64,000 bases of DNA from Paraburkholderia gardini (GTDB lineage Bacteria > Pseudomonadota > Gammaproteobacteria > Burkholderiales > Burkholderiaceae): assembly GCF_907164575.1 (NCBI RefSeq), contig NZ_CAJQYY010000001.1:248001-312000 (forward strand), given 5' to 3'. The notes beneath the pieces are model-generated. The model had not been told where the DNA came from. It was given only the letters and a program-made list of their open reading frames with translations, and did not search any database. Position 1 is the stretch's first letter, and each line of letters starts with the position of its first letter. Shown piece after piece: positions 21,918 through 30,555 of this stretch. Both the position numbers and the translations under genes were made by a program.

Positions 21918-22393
21918 TGCTGCGCGGCTTTGCCCCTGTGGTCGCGGCGGATACGCACACGCTGGTGCTCGGCAGTTTCCCGGGCGAAGCGTCGCTTGTG
22001 GCGACACAGTACTACGCACATCCGCGTAACCAGTTCTGGCGGCTTCTGGGTTCCGTGACCGGTGAGGCTTCGCTTCACGAATTGCCTTATGACGCGCGGC
22101 TCAAACGCGTGCTTGCGCATGGCATCGGCATCTGGGACGTGCTGGATGCGTGTCATCGTGAGGGAAGTCTGGATTCAGCGATTCGCAACGCGCAGCCAAA
22201 TGACTTTGCGTCGCTGCGAGAGCACGCGCCACGCCTTCGCAAGGTTTGCTTTAACGGCAAGGCGGCCGGACGGTTTGCCGATGTGATCGGCGCGGCGGGC
22301 TATGAAACGCTTGTGCTGCCTTCATCGAGTCCGGCGAACGCGATGCTCTCGTTCGAGCAGAAGCTGCTGCTTTGGCGAAAGATTGTCTCCTGA
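21917..22393 (+). CDS. DNA-deoxyinosine (hypoxanthine) glycosylase, UDG superfamily
   Basis: A 158-aa repair enzyme of the hypoxanthine-DNA glycosylase branch of the uracil-DNA-glycosylase superfamily. The key motif is LVLGSFPGEASL...QYYAHPRNQFW; the second is LPSSSPANAMLSF near the C-terminus. The ATG overlaps the ubiC stop by one base and has GGAAG six bases upstream, so the two are translationally coupled. Its last ~90 bp recur in diverged form at 55774-55868, which suggests this gene is the left edge of an inserted block. Confidence 0.85.
   Translation: MLRGFAPVVAADTHTLVLGSFPGEASLVATQYYAHPRNQFWRLLGSVTGEASLHELPYDARLKRVLAHGIGIWDVLDACHREGSLDSAIRNAQPNDFASLREHAPRLRKVCFNGKAAGRFADVIGAAGYETLVLPSSSPANAMLSFEQKLLLWRKIVS
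22295..22391 (+). repeat. Left copy of glycosylase 3'-end repeat
   Basis: Codes for the AGYETLVLPSSSPANAMLSFEQK end of the intact glycosylase. The best stretch, 22325-22362, matches 55803-55840 at 32 of 38 positions without gaps. Together the two copies flank 33.4 kb of accessory genes. Confidence 0.6.
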
Positions 22394-23142
22394 CGTCTCG
22401 TTTTTCGAGGCTGGACTTGCTGAATGTATTGAGCGTGAAGGGCGCTTTGCGAGCCCGTTACCGTCATTCGAGTCACCGCGAGAGCAACGGCCGTTTTCAA
22501 CGTGGAGCCGACGGGTCGAACGACCGTGTAAAAGCCTGGGCGAACGTCCGTAGATGGCCTGCCCGACGGCGACCGGCGCAACTCGCCCCCTGAGCCGCCA
22601 TTCAAGTCTCTCGACAACGGACGGTCGCGAACCGCGATCGTCCATGAGCAGGAGAGCGGGCGGCAATCCCAATCCCACCTTCGGGATCCAGCGGTTCCGA
22701 CAACATGTCAATCGGCTATTGCGTGCCTAAGAAGGTGAGCGATTGCGCGAGTGTGGAAGCGAGGCCGGTCATGAGGGCGCATCGAGCTGCCGTGGCAGAA
22801 CCATGGTCCTCTCAGTTGACAATAATAGGGAAATAGGCGAGCGGCAACAGGCAGAAATCAACCTACACCCCAAGGGCAAGGACGTTTCCATCGGGTCCTG
22901 TCCCGTCTTCGCAAACAGTGTCAGTGCCCTCCACTGGTTGAACGAGTAGTTGAGCGCCGGGTCGGTTGTGGAAGGTGACGCAAGTCCGCGGCCCGCCGCA
23001 GCTTGGCACGCGACGACCGGATTTACGGATCGCGATGGCAGTCTCGCGCCGGTTACACGGTATCGGCCCTTTCATACTGGGGTGCGCCGCGCCCGAAAGC
23101 GGACGCTGACTGTTTTATCAACCGACCTCAAGGAGCCGTTCG
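22394..23142. other. Non-coding or degenerate stretch at left edge of the accessory block
   Basis: A ~750-bp stretch with no gene I can support. Base composition is visibly less GC-rich than upstream, and short open frames on both strands lack family signatures and ribosome sites. TTGACA near 22817 is an isolated -35-like element. It could be remnant mobile DNA, but I recognise no transposase or integrase fragment. Confidence 0.5.
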
Positions 23143-23379
23143 ATGGACATTACTCTCGTACCCGGCAATTCTCTCATTACGCCAACGCCGGAGGATGGTC
23201 GGCACCTGGCAATTAAAATGGCGCGCCTGGTAATCAAGGCGACGCAACCCGACGACAATACTCGAGCTAGGTTGCGCGAGGTCTATGCGAACGATGCTTC
23301 GGATCTGATTCAGGTTGGCCACGTCGTTGCGCTCGAGTTCGCCACCATTGCTGCCGCGAACAACTATTGGCGGGGCTAA
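23143..23379 (+). CDS. Small hypothetical protein (78 aa)
   Basis: Unrecognised. MDITLVPGNSLITPTPEDG leads into a likely helix rich in K/R/A and ends in ALEFATIAAANNYWRG. It is soluble, with no Cys and no signal peptide. The best evidence for coding is AGGAG at 23131-23135, seven bases before ATG 23143. It lies 125 bp upstream of an AraC-type regulator in the same direction. Confidence 0.5.
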   Translation: MDITLVPGNSLITPTPEDGRHLAIKMARLVIKATQPDDNTRARLREVYANDASDLIQVGHVVALEFATIAAANNYWRG

Positions 23380-23504
23380 TCGCACACGCCGCAAACTCGC
23401 CGTACGATCCGTTGCCAGCGAGGTCCGCGGGACGGGCTCCGATGGGTCGCTGCTGATGCCGAGGGGTGCTATTCTGTGCGGGCGTTCATTGTGACGGAAT
23501 CAAA

Positions 23505-24488
23505 ATGAGTGACAGCCCGCTGCCCACTATTCGGACTTGGTCGACAAGCACCGTTCCCCCGGCGCAACGCGTTGCTTATTTCGAAGCTGCGTGTGCGACT
23601 GCGATCATTCCGTTTAGCTTTTCAGGCCCTCACACGGCGAGTTTTTGCGCGTCGATCGAGGCGGTGGAACTGGGACCCCTCTCCCTGATGCGGCACAGCG
23701 GCAGCGCACATATGGTTCGAAGCGGTAAGCTGGAAATCCAGCGTCAGATTGACCACAACTTCAACGTGCTGGCGAGTCGCCGAGGATCGTGGCGACTCAG
23801 ACACCGGGATGAAAATCTGTTCGCCCCGAACATCGCTGCGTTCACCGACTCACAACTGGATTTAATGGTCGAGACACTGGAAGACTACGATTTTGTCAAT
23901 CTCCAACTTCCCGTCGGCTGGGTGCGTCAGTGGTTGCCGGAGCCGCAGGTTGTGCTGGGACGCCGCATCACCCCGCACACCCCGTGGGGCCGGGCGCTGA
24001 CAAACTTCATGACGGCCCTGACACCTGAAAGCATGATCCGTCCACCGCTTCCGCAACAACTCATCGCGGATCATCTGGGCGCCCTGCTCGCATTGGCCGC
24101 GAATGAGATTGCCAACGGCGGCCACTCCCCGGCGCGAGCTGACAAGTCTTTGGCCGATCGCATCGAAGAGTGTATTCGCCAACGCTGCGGAGAGCTCACG
24201 CTGACAGCCAGTGAAGTGGCACGCGCGCTAGACATCTCGCCACGAACGCTGCATCGCCATCTGGCCTCCCGCAATAAGGCCTTCGGTATTGTTCTCTTAT
24301 CCGCGCGCGTCGCCGTGGCGGCCAGGATGCTCGAATCGCGACTCTTCTCGCGCCTGACTACAGCTCAGATCGGTCAACGCGCCGGATTTGCAGACCCTTC
24401 ACACTTTGCACGCACGTTTCGCCGGGCAGTAGGTGTATCGCCGCTCAAATTCCGGCATGGCGAAACTGAGCCGAAATCCCACGAATGA
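23505..24488 (+). CDS. AraC family transcriptional regulator
   Basis: A 327-aa regulator. The N-terminal domain (about 20-200) resembles the AraC-binding-like domain of AraC/NphR-type activators (RIEAVELGPLSLMRHSGSA-like region). The C-terminal ~100 residues are two helix-turn-helix motifs with DISPRTLHRHLAS and the signature IGQRAGFADPSHFARTFRRAVGVSPLKFR. ATG 23505 was chosen as the motif-proximal start; the frame is open to 23466. TATTCT near 23470 could be its -10. Target and effector are unknown; no catabolic genes are directly adjacent. Confidence 0.88.
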   Translation: MSDSPLPTIRTWSTSTVPPAQRVAYFEAACATAIIPFSFSGPHTASFCASIEAVELGPLSLMRHSGSAHMVRSGKLEIQRQIDHNFNVLASRRGSWRLRHRDENLFAPNIAAFTDSQLDLMVETLEDYDFVNLQLPVGWVRQWLPEPQVVLGRRITPHTPWGRALTNFMTALTPESMIRPPLPQQLIADHLGALLALAANEIANGGHSPARADKSLADRIEECIRQRCGELTLTASEVARALDISPRTLHRHLASRNKAFGIVLLSARVAVAARMLESRLFSRLTTAQIGQRAGFADPSHFARTFRRAVGVSPLKFRHGETEPKSHE

Positions 24489-25009
24489 TGGTCATGATTG
24501 CTGTAGCCGACCGACGGTCGCATCTGATTTTGCATCAATGATGAGCGGCAAAATGACCTCGTCTATGTAAGCACAAGCGCATGGCAGGCTACTTCCCGGT
24601 GTTGACGGATCCGAACAGTCATTGCCCCAAGCTTGCTGCTGGGAAACCTCGAAGGCCGGTCGGCTCACCGATGATCTCATGAGCGGTATGGCCGTTGTTG
24701 AGATGCAAGAGTCATTCGAGCGTCGCCTAGCCTGCACGAGCGAACGTCACATGCTGGCCGAACCCGACCCGACATCGTACCGATGGAATACTGCTCGCCA
24801 TAACTCCACGCCTTGCGCGTTTTAGTGTTCCTTTCGATGCGCGGATGTCCTGTCATCGATCTGTCATTCAAATGCCTCGCCTGCACGCTACGATCTGAAG
24901 CCGCACGCGGAGCGGACCGCCGCGGCTTCGGGCGATCCATCCGCGCATGCCGCCGGTCACCCGAGCCCGGCCCGCGCCTCTACCCCGATCACGACAAAAA
25001 GGAAGCGGC
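24489..25009. other. Intergenic region before the Tat phosphoesterase gene
   Basis: A 521-bp stretch. The first ~340 bp have no supported gene, only short frames without known motifs, possibly decayed. The last ~160 bp carry a Pho box (24850-24867), a possible -10 (TACGAT, 24889-24894) and the leader of the phosphoesterase gene with AAGGAAG before its ATG. Confidence 0.55.
24850..24867 (+). promoter_or_regulatory. Pho box (PhoB binding site)
   Basis: CTGTCAT-CGAT-CTGTCAT: two identical 7-mers with an 11-bp period, the exact architecture of the PhoB box. It lies 142 bp before a secreted phosphoesterase gene, which makes phosphate-starvation control likely. Confidence 0.8.
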
Positions 25010-26761
25010 ATGACAAGAAAGGAAGACCCGTCCGTTGAATCCCCGCAATCGACTGAAACGGAGAAAACGCCGTCCGCCCCGAATCCCCGCCGGCGCACGT
25101 TTCTCGGCGGGCTTGCGGCGGTCGCCGTTGGCGGTGGGCTCGCCGGCTGCGCGGCGCCCGAGGGCGCGGGCGACGGCCGCACCGCGCGCGGCCTCGGTGG
25201 CGCCGAACTCGATGCCGCACTGCGCGAGAACGTGAAGACGATCGTCGTGATTTATTCGGAAAACCGCAGCTTCAACAACCTGTTCGGCGATTTCCCCGGT
25301 GTCGAGAAGCCGCTCTTGTCGTTGAAGCCCACCGACTACCTGCAGCGCGATCGTGACGGCAAGACCGTGTTGCCGTATTTGCCGCCCGTGCCGGGTGGCT
25401 GGCTGCTCAAGGATCAGGTCGCCGACGGCGTCAGCTATCGTGCCGGACAGCAATACCAGACGAACCTGCCGAACGCGCCGTTCGCGCTCAAGGGGCCGGG
25501 CGGCGAAAACCTGCCGCTCTCGCTCGTCACGCATGACCTGTGGCATGTGTTCTATCAGAACCAGATGCAGATCAACGGCGGCCGGAACGACATGTTCGTC
25601 GCCTGGGCTGATTCCGCCGGCTTCACGATGGGCCACTACGCGAACACGAGCTACGACCTGCGCATGTGGGATCTCGCAAGCGAATACGTGCTGTGCGACA
25701 ACTTCTTCCAGGGCGCGTTCGGCGGGTCGTTTCTCAATCACCAGTATCTCGCCGCGGCCACGCCGCCGCGTTATGCGAATCCGCGCGAGAGCATCGCGAA
25801 ATTCCAGATCGCGGAGACCGTGAGCGGGCGCCCTGACGACCCGAACCTGAAGCCGTTGCCAGCAACGCCCCCAAGTGCGATGAATGGCGTCCCGAAGTTC
25901 GGCGCGAGCGCGCTCACGCCGCCAGAGACGCTCGCCGGCGGCGCGACGCTGAGCTACGCCGTCAACACGATGATGCCGCCGTACGCGCCGACGCCGCTCA
26001 CGCCCGGCCCGGACGGCGTCGTCGATTTCCGGCTCGACGCGAACGCGATGGCCGCACCGCCGCAGACCCACGAGCACATCGGCGACAAGCTCGACGCGCG
26101 CGGCGTCGAATGGGCCTGGTATGCAGGCGCCTTCCAGGAGACGCTCGATCGTCACGGCGCGAACCTCGCGAACGGCACGCCCGTGATCCCGAACTTCCAG
26201 TATCACCATCAGCCGTTCAACTACTTCCACAATCTCGCGCCGGGCACCGAGGCCCGCGCGAAGCGTCTGCGCGACGGCGGCCTCGGCGACGACGAGAGCA
26301 CGAACCGCTTCCTCGCCGACGCGCGCGCGGGGCGTCTGCCCGCTGTCACGTTCTACAAGCCGCAGGGCAACCTGAATATGCATGCGGGCTATGCCGACGT
26401 CGCCTCGGGCGACCGCCACATCGTGCATGCGGTCAAGGCGCTGCGCGCGAGCCCGCAGTGGAAGAACATGGTCGTGATCGTGACCGTCGACGAGAACGGC
26501 GGCTGGTGGGACCACGTCGCGCCGCCGAAGGGTGACCGGTGGGGGCCGGGCACGCGCGTGCCGGCACTCGTCGTCTCGCCGTTCGCGAAGAAGGGATACG
26601 TCGACCACACGGTCTACGACACGGGCTCGATCCTGCGTCTCGTCACGCGCGTGTTCGGGCTCGCGACGCTCGACGGTCTGAAGCTGCGCGATGACGCGAT
26701 GCGTGCGCGCGGACAGACGCCGATGGGCGATCTCACCCATGCGCTGACGTTCGGCGCGTAA
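25010..26761 (+). CDS. Secreted phosphoesterase (phospholipase C/acid phosphatase family), Tat lipoprotein
   Basis: A 583-aa member of the PF04185 phosphoesterase family (AcpA/phospholipase C). The leader has the twin-arginine stretch RRRTFLGG (27-34), a short hydrophobic segment and lipobox LAGC (Cys47), predicting Tat export and lipid anchoring. Family motifs: IVVIYSENRSFNNLFGDFPG, NFFQGAFGGSFLNHQY, and VDENGGWWDHVAPPKGD near the C-terminus. ATG 25010 has AAGGAAG upstream. The Pho box indicates a role in scavenging phosphate from phosphoesters or phospholipids. It converges with a second phosphoesterase gene. Confidence 0.87.
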   Translation: MTRKEDPSVESPQSTETEKTPSAPNPRRRTFLGGLAAVAVGGGLAGCAAPEGAGDGRTARGLGGAELDAALRENVKTIVVIYSENRSFNNLFGDFPGVEKPLLSLKPTDYLQRDRDGKTVLPYLPPVPGGWLLKDQVADGVSYRAGQQYQTNLPNAPFALKGPGGENLPLSLVTHDLWHVFYQNQMQINGGRNDMFVAWADSAGFTMGHYANTSYDLRMWDLASEYVLCDNFFQGAFGGSFLNHQYLAAATPPRYANPRESIAKFQIAETVSGRPDDPNLKPLPATPPSAMNGVPKFGASALTPPETLAGGATLSYAVNTMMPPYAPTPLTPGPDGVVDFRLDANAMAAPPQTHEHIGDKLDARGVEWAWYAGAFQETLDRHGANLANGTPVIPNFQYHHQPFNYFHNLAPGTEARAKRLRDGGLGDDESTNRFLADARAGRLPAVTFYKPQGNLNMHAGYADVASGDRHIVHAVKALRASPQWKNMVVIVTVDENGGWWDHVAPPKGDRWGPGTRVPALVVSPFAKKGYVDHTVYDTGSILRLVTRVFGLATLDGLKLRDDAMRARGQTPMGDLTHALTFGA

Positions 26762-26777
26762 CGTAACGTAACGGGAG

Positions 26778-26813
26778 CGAAGGGCGATGCCGTCGGGACG
26801 GCACCGTCCTTCG
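26778..26813. terminator. Shared hairpin between convergent phosphoesterase genes
   Basis: CGAAGG (26778-26783) pairs with CCTTCG (26808-26813), and inside it TGCCGTC (26788-26794) pairs with GACGGCA (26797-26803). It lies in the 53-bp gap between the two stops and has no strong T run. Upstream, TAACG is repeated three times over the stop codon of the rightward gene. Confidence 0.5.
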
Positions 26814-26814
26814 T

Positions 26815-28281
26815 TCAGTGCCCGCTGTCGCGCCGGTTGCGCCGGCGCTGGATATGCTGGCTCCACGCGGCCGAGCGGTCGCGGATGAAGTTCGTGAGCC
26901 CGGCGCTCGAAGCCGGCAACGGGTCCGGCTCCACGTCGTAATGGCCTTTCTCGTTGCGGACCGGCAGCGCGGCGACGCGGGCCGCCTGCAGGCGATCGAG
27001 CCGCGAAGGCGTCGAGGCGTTCTGGTGATGCGGGCTCGAAACCGGCACCGCGACGTTCGCGAGCGGATCGTCATCGCGCGGCCGGTCGAGTGTGAGCACG
27101 TCGCCCAGCGACGGCGCGGCCGCGTCGCGTTTCGTGAGCGGTTGCGTGCCCCAGCGCTCGTGAATCGTCTTCAGCACCGACGTGTGGTCGATCGTTTGTC
27201 CCTTCGGCGCATGGAACACCGAGCCTGCCTCGATCAACGGCGAGACGAGCACGGCCGGCACGCGCAGGCCGAAGCGCGTGAAGTCGAAGCCATATTCGCC
27301 GACCGTGCCATCGCCGGGCGGCGTTGCGTTCGACGGCGGCGCGACGTGGTCGTAGTTGCCGCCGTGCTCGTCGTAGTTAATGACAAGCAGCGTCGAGTGC
27401 CAGGCCTTGCCATTGCGCAGGGCGTAATAGGTGTCGTGGATAAGCTGCTCGCCGGCTGCGACGTCGTAGTTCGGATGCTGGCTGTTGCCGGTCGCGTCCC
27501 AGCTCGGCTCGATGAACGTGAACGCGGGCAGCTTGCCACTCGCGGCGAGCGCCTGGAAATCGCGGAAGTGGCCGAAATGACGCTCGTCGGCGTGCTGCAC
27601 GTCGGGGAAGTCATGGCGCGTGAGCGGATCGCGGTTGTAGCCGAAGATCGCCCAGTCGACCTTCGCGTCGCCGAGATCCGAGAGGCGGCCGAAGATGCTC
27701 GGGCACGTGAAGATCTTGACGTGGTCGTCGAGATGGCCTTGCGACGTGCCCGCGAGCGCGAACGCGCGATTCGGCATCGTCATCGTGGGCACCGACGCGA
27801 ACCATGCATCGCACACGGCATAGCCGCGCGCGAGCCCTGAGAGCATCGGCAGCAGCTCAGGCGTGTACATGCCCATGATCTGCGATGGCTCGGTGCCGGG
27901 CAACGAGTCCTTGTAGTGCTTCGCGAGATCCGACGCGATCGCCGACCTGAAGTTCAGCACAAAACCGCCGTTGTCCGGCACGGCACCGGGGGCGGGGTCG
28001 TCGGTTGAGAACAGCTGGTAGTTCGTGTTGTAGAAACCTTCGCCAGGATCGGCACCCGGCATCAGATACGGATGCGGATCGCTCGCCTGGATGCGGTAGA
28101 CCTGGACCTCACGGCCTGTGTCGTCGGGATTCGATTCGTTGCCGGTGAGGCCGTCGAACGCGTGGCCGAGCGGGGAACGGTTTCCAGTGGCGCTGTAGAG
28201 GAAACCGAGCATCTGGTCGAAGGAACGGTTTTCCAGCATCAGATACACGATGTGATCGATTTCCCCAAGCTTGTTCGCCAT
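26815..28281 (-). CDS. Phosphoesterase family protein without signal peptide
   Basis: A 488-aa PF04185 phosphoesterase: [22 protein letters not shown] at the N-terminus, [17 protein letters not shown] in the middle, and [20 protein letters not shown] carrying the C-terminal metal site. ATG 28281 has AAAGGAG upstream and begins almost directly with the catalytic motif, so there is no Sec or Tat leader. It is either cytosolic or exported by another route. It is only distantly similar to the adjacent Tat-dependent paralogue, with which it converges. No Pho box is seen upstream. Confidence 0.85.
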   Translation of the reverse strand: MANKLGEIDHIVYLMLENRSFDQMLGFLYSATGNRSPLGHAFDGLTGNESNPDDTGREVQVYRIQASDPHPYLMPGADPGEGFYNTNYQLFSTDDPAPGAVPDNGGFVLNFRSAIASDLAKHYKDSLPGTEPSQIMGMYTPELLPMLSGLARGYAVCDAWFASVPTMTMPNRAFALAGTSQGHLDDHVKIFTCPSIFGRLSDLGDAKVDWAIFGYNRDPLTRHDFPDVQHADERHFGHFRDFQALAASGKLPAFTFIEPSWDATGNSQHPNYDVAAGEQLIHDTYYALRNGKAWHSTLLVINYDEHGGNYDHVAPPSNATPPGDGTVGEYGFDFTRFGLRVPAVLVSPLIEAGSVFHAPKGQTIDHTSVLKTIHERWGTQPLTKRDAAAPSLGDVLTLDRPRDDDPLANVAVPVSSPHHQNASTPSRLDRLQAARVAALPVRNEKGHYDVEPDPLPASSAGLTNFIRDRSAAWSQHIQRRRNRRDSGH

Positions 28282-28465
28282 GGCAGTCTCCTTTACGAAC
28301 TTCGCAAAGTACGGCGCTTGCGTGATCGTTGTGTGACCGCCCCGGTGTGTATCCCGCTGGAACATCCATGAAAGCGCCTGCGCTTCGTGAATGGCCTTGT
28401 GACGCGTGGCTGGGACATGCCCAGCCACGCGAGCATTGCAAACCCTGATTCGGGGAGTTCGGGCC

Positions 28466-29428
28466 TCAGACTGGATTCAGCGCAGGCCGCCCATCCAGCA
28501 CGGCGGCGACATTGTCGAGCGCCGTAAACCCCATCTGGTCGCGGGTCTCGATCGTGGCGCTGGCCATATGGGGCGTCAGAAACACGTTGTCGAGTTCCGC
28601 GAAGCGCTTGTCGACATTGGGTTCGTTCCGGTACACGTCCAGCGCCGCGCTGAACAGATGCCCCGAAGTCAGGGCGTCGTATAGCGCATCTTCGTCCACG
28701 AGGCCGCCACGTGCCGCGTTGACAAAAACCGCGCCCCTTGGCAGGCGTCCAAACTCATTTTTCGTCATCAGCGGGACACCTCCTCCCGGCACGTGCAGTG
28801 TGAGCATCTGGCAATGCGGCAGCATTTCGTCGAGGCTGGCGTAAAACGCAGCACCATTTTCCACCGACGGAGCTGCACGGCGGGTATCCGTGTAGATCAC
28901 GCGCATGCCGAAACCCTGCGCGCGCTTCGCGACTGCCCGGCCGATACGCCCGAATCCAACGATGCCGAGCGTCTTGCCATTCACTCGCATGCCCAGCATT
29001 TCGGTCATGCCAAACGATTTGCCCCATCCGTTGCGCATGATTCGTTCGTACTCCGACGCGCGGCGGCAGGCCGCGAGCACGAGGAGCATGGAGAAATCGG
29101 CCGTGCATTCGGTCAGCGCATCGGGTGCGTTCGTGACGACGATTCCCCTTTCGCGGGCGGCAGCCACGTCCATGTGATCGATGCCCGCACTCGCGTTCGT
29201 AATGATCCTGACAGTCGAGGGCAGCGCGGCAATGTGCTCCGCCTGCAAACCGGACTTCTTTCCGATCAGTACGGCCGGCACGTCGTGCTTCGTGCAGAAG
29301 TCGACGACAGACCATGAGTCCATATCGGACTCGGTCACGAAGGCATGGAATTCAGCCTCGGCGCGATTCGCCACGGCTGTGGGAACCTTTCGCGCAATCA
29401 ACAGCCGGGTACGTTTATTTTCCAACAT
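28466..29428 (-). CDS. D-2-hydroxyacid dehydrogenase (NAD(P)-dependent)
   Basis: A 320-aa member of the D-isomer-specific 2-hydroxyacid dehydrogenase family (glyoxylate/hydroxypyruvate-reductase-like). The Rossmann motif is GIVGFGRIGRAVAKRA, the catalytic arginine lies in FVNAARGGLVDE, the glutamate in DVYRNEPNV and the histidine in FLTPHMASAT. ATG 29428 has AGGGAAAAACC upstream. It is divergent from an SDR gene across a regulatory region with paired palindromes, so the two are probably co-regulated. It interconverts a 2-oxo acid and a D-2-hydroxy acid; substrate not predictable. Confidence 0.88.
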   Translation of the reverse strand: MLENKRTRLLIARKVPTAVANRAEAEFHAFVTESDMDSWSVVDFCTKHDVPAVLIGKKSGLQAEHIAALPSTVRIITNASAGIDHMDVAAARERGIVVTNAPDALTECTADFSMLLVLAACRRASEYERIMRNGWGKSFGMTEMLGMRVNGKTLGIVGFGRIGRAVAKRAQGFGMRVIYTDTRRAAPSVENGAAFYASLDEMLPHCQMLTLHVPGGGVPLMTKNEFGRLPRGAVFVNAARGGLVDEDALYDALTSGHLFSAALDVYRNEPNVDKRFAELDNVFLTPHMASATIETRDQMGFTALDNVAAVLDGRPALNPV

Positions 29429-29489
29429 GGTTTTTCCCTGGATGAACAGACGTCGAGAGACTACGAAACCGCAGACCGGGCCGTCAATG

Positions 29490-29506
29490 TTGATCGTGTG
29501 AATCAA
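29490..29506. promoter_or_regulatory. Palindromic operator copy 1
   Basis: TTGATCGTGTGAATCAA: arms TTGAT/ATCAA, identical to copy 2 (29656) at 13 of 17 positions. It is nearer the leftward dehydrogenase gene. Confidence 0.5.
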
Positions 29507-29655
29507 CTCGTCGGAAATGATTTGTACCCTTATTCACCTGGACGTACCCCGCGCGTTGCGATCGGCTTCCTTTCACGCGCCTGGCCCGCGTCGCTGCGGG
29601 CAACGCCTGCATCAGGAAAACCCTGATGCGATCCCACCGGTAATGCCCTCAGACG

Positions 29656-29672
29656 TTGATTCAATGAATCAA
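29656..29672. promoter_or_regulatory. Palindromic operator copy 2
   Basis: TTGATTCA-A-TGAATCAA, a perfect 8-bp inverted repeat around one base, 71 bp before the SDR start. The regulator is unknown; the IclR protein at 37.1 kb is the nearest candidate of the locus. Confidence 0.55.
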
Positions 29673-29742
29673 GATTGCTCAACGCATGGCGCGAATGCAA
29701 ACCTCTTTCCCGTGTTCAACTGAATTGTCGAGAGGAAGTGAA

Positions 29743-30501
29743 ATGCTTGCATCGAAGAAATTCGCCGCCGTGACAGGTGCCGGCTCCGGCATCGGCCGCG
29801 CCGCTGCCGTGGCGCTCGCCAACGCTGGATTCGTCGTCGCGCTGATCGGGCGCAGAGCCGAACCGCTGCTGGAAACGAAGGAAACAATCGGTATTGCCGG
29901 CGGAGAAGCGCATGTATTCCAGGCCGACGTTGCCGATGCAGCATCGGTCGAGCACGCGTTTTCGCAGATCGCCAGGGCATTCGGTCGGCTCGACGTGCTC
30001 TTCAACAACGCGGGCCGCAACGCGGGGGCCGTCCCCCTGGAAGACTACGAGGTCGATTTCTGGAACGATGTCGTGGCCACGAATCTGACCGGCGTCTTTT
30101 TGTGCGCGCGGGCCGCGTATCGCTTGATGAAAGCACAGTCCCCTCAAGGCGGACGAATCATCAACAACGGATCGATTTCAGCGTACTCGCCGAGGCCACA
30201 TACGATTGCCTATTCGGCAACCAAACATGCCGTCACCGGCATCACCCGATCGATCGCGCTGGACGGACGCGCATTCAACATCGCCTGCGGCCAGATCGAT
30301 ATCGGCAACGCGGCGACGCCACTCACGGAGCGCATGAACCGGGGCGTGCTGCAAGCGGATGGAAGAATGGCGCCCGAACCAAGAATGGATGTGACGCACG
30401 TGGCGAACGCGGTTGCGCACATGGCCAGTCTCCCACTCGAGGCCAATGTTCTCAACATGACCATCATGGCGAGCGCCATGCCGTTCGTCGGCCGCGGATA
30501 A
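29743..30501 (+). CDS. SDR family oxidoreductase
   Basis: A 252-aa classical short-chain dehydrogenase/reductase. Cofactor motif TGAGSGIG (about residues 11-18), NNAGRN, and a Ser-Tyr-Lys active site with [26 protein letters not shown] 29743 has GAGAGGAAG upstream. It is followed within 54 bp by an MFS carrier, and both are likely in one operon that continues through the VOC gene. Probable role: oxidation of an alcohol group of the imported substrate (inference). Confidence 0.88.
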   Translation: MLASKKFAAVTGAGSGIGRAAAVALANAGFVVALIGRRAEPLLETKETIGIAGGEAHVFQADVADAASVEHAFSQIARAFGRLDVLFNNAGRNAGAVPLEDYEVDFWNDVVATNLTGVFLCARAAYRLMKAQSPQGGRIINNGSISAYSPRPHTIAYSATKHAVTGITRSIALDGRAFNIACGQIDIGNAATPLTERMNRGVLQADGRMAPEPRMDVTHVANAVAHMASLPLEANVLNMTIMASAMPFVGRG

Positions 30502-30555
30502 ACCGGCCTGCCGTCAAACATAAAAAGACAACAGACTCATGTTCTGGAGACACCG

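Larger units (their letters stand above)
29429..29742. promoter_or_regulatory. Divergent regulatory region between dehydrogenase and SDR genes
   Basis: 314 bp. Contains two 17-bp palindromic sites (29490-29506 and 29656-29672) and two hairpins between them: GCCCGC...GCGGGC near 29585 and GCATCAGG-AAAAC-CCTGATGC at 29609-29629. The layout fits a regulator that binds two operators and controls both directions. Confidence 0.55.

Noticed and set aside
22394..23142. Possible transposase or integrase remnant at the left end of the accessory block
   Set aside because: No catalytic or HTH motif could be read in any frame; only short featureless frames.
24989..26866. A 625-codon minus-strand frame opposite the Tat phosphoesterase
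   Set aside because: Composition is dominated by Arg, Val and His with no motifs; the plus-strand frame has signal, catalytic motifs and a ribosome site.
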